Source of the DNA: Acidobacteriota bacterium | GTDB taxonomy: Bacteria > Acidobacteriota > Terriglobia > Acidiferrales > UBA7541 | NCBI GenBank assembly: GCA_021324935.1 | Contig: JAJPIE010000038.1 | Location: 37,138 to 101,137, forward strand | Length of the DNA stretch: 64,000 nt | Direction: 5' to 3' | Part shown: positions 60,722 to 64,000 of the stretch, piece after piece | How the letters are laid out: each line of letters starts with the position of its first letter | How positions within the stretch are numbered: position 1 is the first letter of the stretch | Translations under genes and position numbers: made by a program | The notes under the pieces: generated by a model | Told to the model about the DNA's origin: nothing | The model's database searches: none | Seen by the model: only the letters and a program-made list of their open reading frames with translations

Positions 60722-63454
60722 ATGAACCTGGAACAAATTGCTCACTATCGAATTATCCGGAAGCTCGGATCCGGCGGGATGGGATTGGTGTATGAAGCCG
60801 AGGACACGAAGCTGGGCCGGCGGGTGGCGCTGAAATTCCTGAAAGAGGGCAGCAGCCACGACGTCGGCGCGATGGAGAGGTTTTTAAGAGAGGCGCGAGC
60901 GGCCTCCGCGCTAAATCACCCGGGTATCTGCACCATTTACGCGATCGAGGAGTGCGAAGGGCACAAGTTCATCGCGATGGAGCTGCTGGAAGGCGAATCG
61001 TTGGACAAAGCGCTGGCCCGCGGCACGATGAATATTCCGCATTGCGTGGAAGTCTGCATCGAAATCGCGGACGCGCTGGACGCCGCGCACAAGAAAGGAA
61101 TCATCCATCGCGACATCAAGCCCGCAAACATTTTCCTGACCACGCGCGGAACGACAAAGATTCTGGATTTCGGGCTGGCGAAACTTCTGGAAACGGAAAG
61201 CGGGGCCGCGGGAGAGACCATCGCGGAGTCGGACACAGTGTTCCAGACACATCCGGGAACGACGGTGGGAACCGTGGTGTATATGTCGCCGGAACAAGCG
61301 CGCGGCGAGACACTGGATGCACGGACGGACCTGTTTTCGATGGGGTCAGTGATGTATGGGATGGTGACCGGGCGGCACCCGTTCCAGGGAACGACGAGCG
61401 CGGTGATTTTTGGGAACATCCTGCACACGGCGCCCATCTCGCCATTACAGTTCAACAGCGCCATTCCCCCGGAGCTGGAGCGCATTATCAACAAGCTGCT
61501 GGAGAAAGACCGGGAGATGCGCTACCAGGTGGCAGCGGAGTTGCGCTCGGACTTGAAGCGTCTACTGAGGGAGCTGGAACCGGGGCGGCCGGGATCGGAT
61601 CCCACGGTCACAGCGAGCCGCAGCAGTGTCAGCGCGGCGCACCCGGCTGCGCGGCCATTGGGCGTGACGCCACGAGTAAGCAGCGGGTCAGTGCTGGTGG
61701 AGGCCGCGAACAAGAACAAGCTGGGAACGGGCGCGATCGCGATATTCGTGCTGGTGCTGGTGGCGGCGGCCGGGTACGGAGTGTATTCGATTTTGCAGCA
61801 GAGCAAGCACCTGCCTTTTGAAAAATTCACGATTGAAAATGTTTCGAACAACGGACACATCGTGCAGGCGGCGATCTCGCCGGACGGAAAATACCTGCTG
61901 GAGGCGCTCGAGGAAAACGGGATGGAATCGCTGTGGCTGCATCACATCCCGACGGAAACGAACAAGCAGGTGGTGGAACCCGCGGCGACACGCTACGAAA
62001 GCCTGCGCTTTTCGCCGGACGGGAATTACATCTATTTCCTGAGGCGCGACGAGGCCGAGGAAAGCATTTCTCTTCTGTTCCGCGCATCGATGCTGGGTGG
62101 TGCGCCACAGGTGCTGATTAAGGACGTGGACAGCCCGATTACGTTTTCGCCCGACGGATCGCACTTTGCCTTTCTGCGGCAACTGCACGACTCGCCGAAT
62201 TGGGACTTAATTCAGGCAAAAGAAGATGGCACGGCGGAGAAGCCGATCTTCAGCGGGAGATCGCTGAAGAGCGACAGTTATGTGCCGGCGTGGTCGCCCG
62301 ACGGAAAAATCATCCTGCTTCCCGTTGTCCAGCCGAGCAGCGACGCAACCGGAGGACTGAGTGCGGTGGACGTGGCCACCGGACAAGAGAAACTGGTGGC
62401 GACGTCACCAGACCACATTTTTTATGTGCCGACGTGGATGCCGGACGGTTCGGGGCTGATCGTGAATTCAACCACGCTCGGCGGCGGGAATTTGCAGGCG
62501 AAGCTGGGATTCGTGTCGTATCCGAGCGGGGAGTTTCGACAACTGACGACGGATACGGACAGCTACGGCGGGCAAACGATTTCAAAGGACGGAAAGAAAC
62601 TGGCGGCAATCCAAGGACGGTTGCGCTTTCAACTGGAAATCGCGCCCACAGCGGAGGCGGACAAATTGAAGCAAGTGCCGCTGGAGTCGCGGCTACCGAT
62701 CTGGCGATGGGACTGGACGGCGGACGGCAAGCTGGCTCTGCCGCAATCGGGAGACATCCGGATCTTGAGCCCGAGCGGCGGGGCAAAGACGGTATTTTCG
62801 GACAATCAGCACATCGCGGATGAAGTTTCGGCTTGCGGAGACGGGCGATATCTGGTGTTCCGGCAACTCGGACGGACCAGCGCGTCTTCTTCCAATATCT
62901 GGCGCAGCAATCTGGACGGAAGCGAGCAGCGGCAAATCACGAAAGGTATGAGCGACAGCGACCCGACATGCTCGAAGGATGGCCGTTGGGCGTATTACGT
63001 TGACCTGAACGACAACCGATACCTGAAACGCGCGCCGATCGACGGGGGATCGCCGGAGACGGTGATCAAATATTCGACCGGAGCGTATGCGGTGGCGCCG
63101 GACGGGCAGCATGTGGCGTCGCTGGAAGTGCGCGAATTGGATCACAAACTGATGTTGCGGCTGGATTCCACGGAAGGACACCACCTGACGTATCACGACA
63201 TGGACCAGCGGGCGCTGGACGAGGAACTGGCGTTCGCGCCGGACGGAAAAGCGGTGGTTTACGTGGTGCGGGAAAAGGGCGTGGACAATCTCTGGGCTCA
63301 GCCGCTGGATGGGACGGCGAGCAAACCGCTGACACATTTCACAGCGGACAAGATTCTGCGGTTTGCGTATTCACCGGACGGCTCGCAGATCGCGATCGAG
63401 CGGGGAGAAAACGAGTCCGACGTGGTGCTTGTGACCGATACCACCCCGAAATAA
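60722..63454 (+). CDS. Membrane Ser/Thr protein kinase with extracytoplasmic TolB-like propeller
   Basis: The 910-residue product starts at MNLEQIAHYRIIRKLGSGGM; a start 17 codons upstream is less typical. The kinase domain (about 1-270) has GSGGMG, Lys38 (VALKFLK), HRDIKPAN at 129-136 and DFG at 149-151, and the activation segment MSPEQARGE. A single span at about 340-360 (IAIFVLVLVAAAGYGVYSIL) leads to a propeller of about six WD40/PD40 repeats with repeated SPDGxxxxF motifs to the C-terminus. Such kinases sense outside ligands and phosphorylate cytoplasmic targets; this architecture is abundant in acidobacteria. Neighbouring VWFA-related genes may be part of the same cell-surface programme. 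The ribosome site is weak. Confidence 0.93.
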   Translation: MNLEQIAHYRIIRKLGSGGMGLVYEAEDTKLGRRVALKFLKEGSSHDVGAMERFLREARAASALNHPGICTIYAIEECEGHKFIAMELLEGESLDKALARGTMNIPHCVEVCIEIADALDAAHKKGIIHRDIKPANIFLTTRGTTKILDFGLAKLLETESGAAGETIAESDTVFQTHPGTTVGTVVYMSPEQARGETLDARTDLFSMGSVMYGMVTGRHPFQGTTSAVIFGNILHTAPISPLQFNSAIPPELERIINKLLEKDREMRYQVAAELRSDLKRLLRELEPGRPGSDPTVTASRSSVSAAHPAARPLGVTPRVSSGSVLVEAANKNKLGTGAIAIFVLVLVAAAGYGVYSILQQSKHLPFEKFTIENVSNNGHIVQAAISPDGKYLLEALEENGMESLWLHHIPTETNKQVVEPAATRYESLRFSPDGNYIYFLRRDEAEESISLLFRASMLGGAPQVLIKDVDSPITFSPDGSHFAFLRQLHDSPNWDLIQAKEDGTAEKPIFSGRSLKSDSYVPAWSPDGKIILLPVVQPSSDATGGLSAVDVATGQEKLVATSPDHIFYVPTWMPDGSGLIVNSTTLGGGNLQAKLGFVSYPSGEFRQLTTDTDSYGGQTISKDGKKLAAIQGRLRFQLEIAPTAEADKLKQVPLESRLPIWRWDWTADGKLALPQSGDIRILSPSGGAKTVFSDNQHIADEVSACGDGRYLVFRQLGRTSASSSNIWRSNLDGSEQRQITKGMSDSDPTCSKDGRWAYYVDLNDNRYLKRAPIDGGSPETVIKYSTGAYAVAPDGQHVASLEVRELDHKLMLRLDSTEGHHLTYHDMDQRALDEELAFAPDGKAVVYVVREKGVDNLWAQPLDGTASKPLTHFTADKILRFAYSPDGSQIAIERGENESDVVLVTDTTPK

Positions 63455-63455
63455 A

Positions 63456-63477
63456 TTTCGCTGCAACCGCAGCGAAA
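63456..63477. other. Perfect palindrome between convergent genes
   Basis: TTTCGCTGC-AACC-GCAGCGAAA, a nine-pair stem just after the kinase stop. On the minus strand it is followed by TTTATTT, so it may end the VWFA-related transcript as a weak terminator. Confidence 0.35.
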
Positions 63478-63506
63478 GTCCCCTAATCACTATTTGAAAT
63501 GAAGGC

Positions 63507-64000
63507 TTACTTGATCGCGCCGGCGGGCTTGACGAGATCGTTGTTGCTGCGAGCGAAGTAGCCACGGCGGGCGCGCGCCTGATAGCCCTTGTGATCGGGC
63601 ATTTCAATTTTGATTTTGTGGTAGCGCCCGTCAAGGGCGTGGTTGGTGGGGTTGTAAGCAATGGAATACTGATTGCGCAATTCGTCGCCGATGTCCTGGA
63701 AAGACTGATCGAGATCATCCACGTGGTAGGGATAGAAGGAACGCCCGCCGGTTTCTTCAGCGAGGTCCTGCAAGACCTTGTCACCCTCCGTCAAATGATA
63801 TTTGCGGTTACCGGTGTTTTGCTTGCTGGGATCGTCCAGAGTTACCCACTGGGTGCTGGTGCTGATGGTGTAAATGACGACGCTGGTGCGCTGGGCCATT
63901 TCAATGGCTTCGGCGCGGGTGTGGGTGGAGAGATTGTCTTCGCCGTCGCTGATGAGAATCATGACACGGCGAACGACGTCTGGCTGGTCCCCCGGGGGAC
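63507..64000 (-). CDS. VWFA-related acidobacterial domain protein (5' part beyond the window)
   Basis: The minus-strand frame is open at the right edge and ends at 63507, giving the C-terminal 164 residues. It contains the VWA strand RVMILISDGEDN, a Ser/Thr-rich loop, the later strand TSVVIYTISTS and the usual family end YQARARRGYFARSNN. An ATG at 63962 lies inside the VWA strand and is not the start. It is the third member of this family in 6 kb, convergent with the kinase gene. Confidence 0.88.
   Translation of the reverse strand, partial: PPGDQPDVVRRVMILISDGEDNLSTHTRAEAIEMAQRTSVVIYTISTSTQWVTLDDPSKQNTGNRKYHLTEGDKVLQDLAEETGGRSFYPYHVDDLDQSFQDIGDELRNQYSIAYNPTNHALDGRYHKIKIEMPDHKGYQARARRGYFARSNNDLVKPAGAIK

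Noticed and set aside
1..64000. tRNA, rRNA, tmRNA, RNase P RNA, CRISPR array, integrase or transposase
   Set aside because: No T-loop-like gap sequences, spaced repeat arrays or recombinase motifs were seen; an exhaustive covariance search was not possible here.

Overview
The window reads as chromosomal DNA of an acidobacterium (Acidobacteriota, most likely a Terriglobia / subdivision 1 relative). The evidence is family content: three proteins with the VWFA-related acidobacterial domain, a Ser/Thr kinase fused to a TolB-like propeller, an IPT/TIG propeller lipoprotein, DinB-type proteins, a bactofilin and high-GC, densely packed genes. No rRNA, tRNA, CRISPR array, integrase or intact insertion sequence was seen. 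Short dispersed palindromic repeats sit in many of the intergenic gaps.

Layout. 1-4.9 kb (minus strand): the N-terminal part of an RND-type periplasmic adaptor, a CPBP-family protease, and two overlapping, paralogous membrane histidine-kinase-like genes; one keeps the phospho-accepting His but has no ATPase domain, the other keeps the ATPase domain but has Asn at the His position. 5.0-10.9 kb (plus): a complete formate dehydrogenase-N type operon (alpha, beta, gamma, FdhE) whose alpha subunit reads through an in-frame UGA as selenocysteine, with a SECIS-like hairpin directly after it. 10.9-25.2 kb: secreted amidohydrolase, DUF6526-type protein, aldo/keto reductase, the large IPT/TIG lipoprotein, bactofilin, ATP-grasp enzyme, esterase, a pseudo-receiver/transmembrane/trypsin-like protease fusion, a Zn-dependent phospholipase C-like protein and lexA. 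25.3-32.2 kb (plus): small membrane protein, korAB 2-oxoacid:ferredoxin oxidoreductase, GAF-PP2C phosphatase, a Cys/Met-metabolism PLP enzyme. 32.3-45.4 kb (mostly minus): chalcone-isomerase-like protein, acyl-CoA dehydrogenase, pirin, M23 peptidase, penicillin-binding transpeptidase, recA, 3-hydroxyacyl-CoA dehydrogenase, a zinc-ribbon protein with an apparent frame change, prolyl oligopeptidase. A 592-base gap at 38.9-39.5 kb holds a possible structured RNA.

45.5-50.0 kb (plus): a membrane protein with a winged-helix regulator, then an ECF sigma factor / anti-sigma / zinc-ribbon membrane protein operon, and a secreted TIGR03118-type protein with a clear terminator. 50.2-58.0 kb: thiolase, two DinB-like proteins, a UvrD-type helicase fused to a PD-(D/E)XK nuclease, and an M48 peptidase pseudogene with two frameshifts and a stop codon. 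58.0-64.0 kb: a self-contained transcription unit for a 17-residue lysine-rich peptide, three VWFA-related proteins and the Ser/Thr kinase.

How the genes may work together: periplasmic formate oxidation would feed electrons to quinone; KorAB, the beta-oxidation-type enzymes (acyl-CoA dehydrogenase, 3-hydroxyacyl-CoA dehydrogenase, thiolase) and the amidohydrolase suggest heterotrophic metabolism; lexA, recA and the helicase-nuclease cover DNA repair; much of the rest is envelope and signalling. The most unusual items are the reciprocally degenerate kinase pair, the tiny lysine-rich peptide gene, the recoded formate dehydrogenase, the possible structured RNA and the pseudo-receiver protease.
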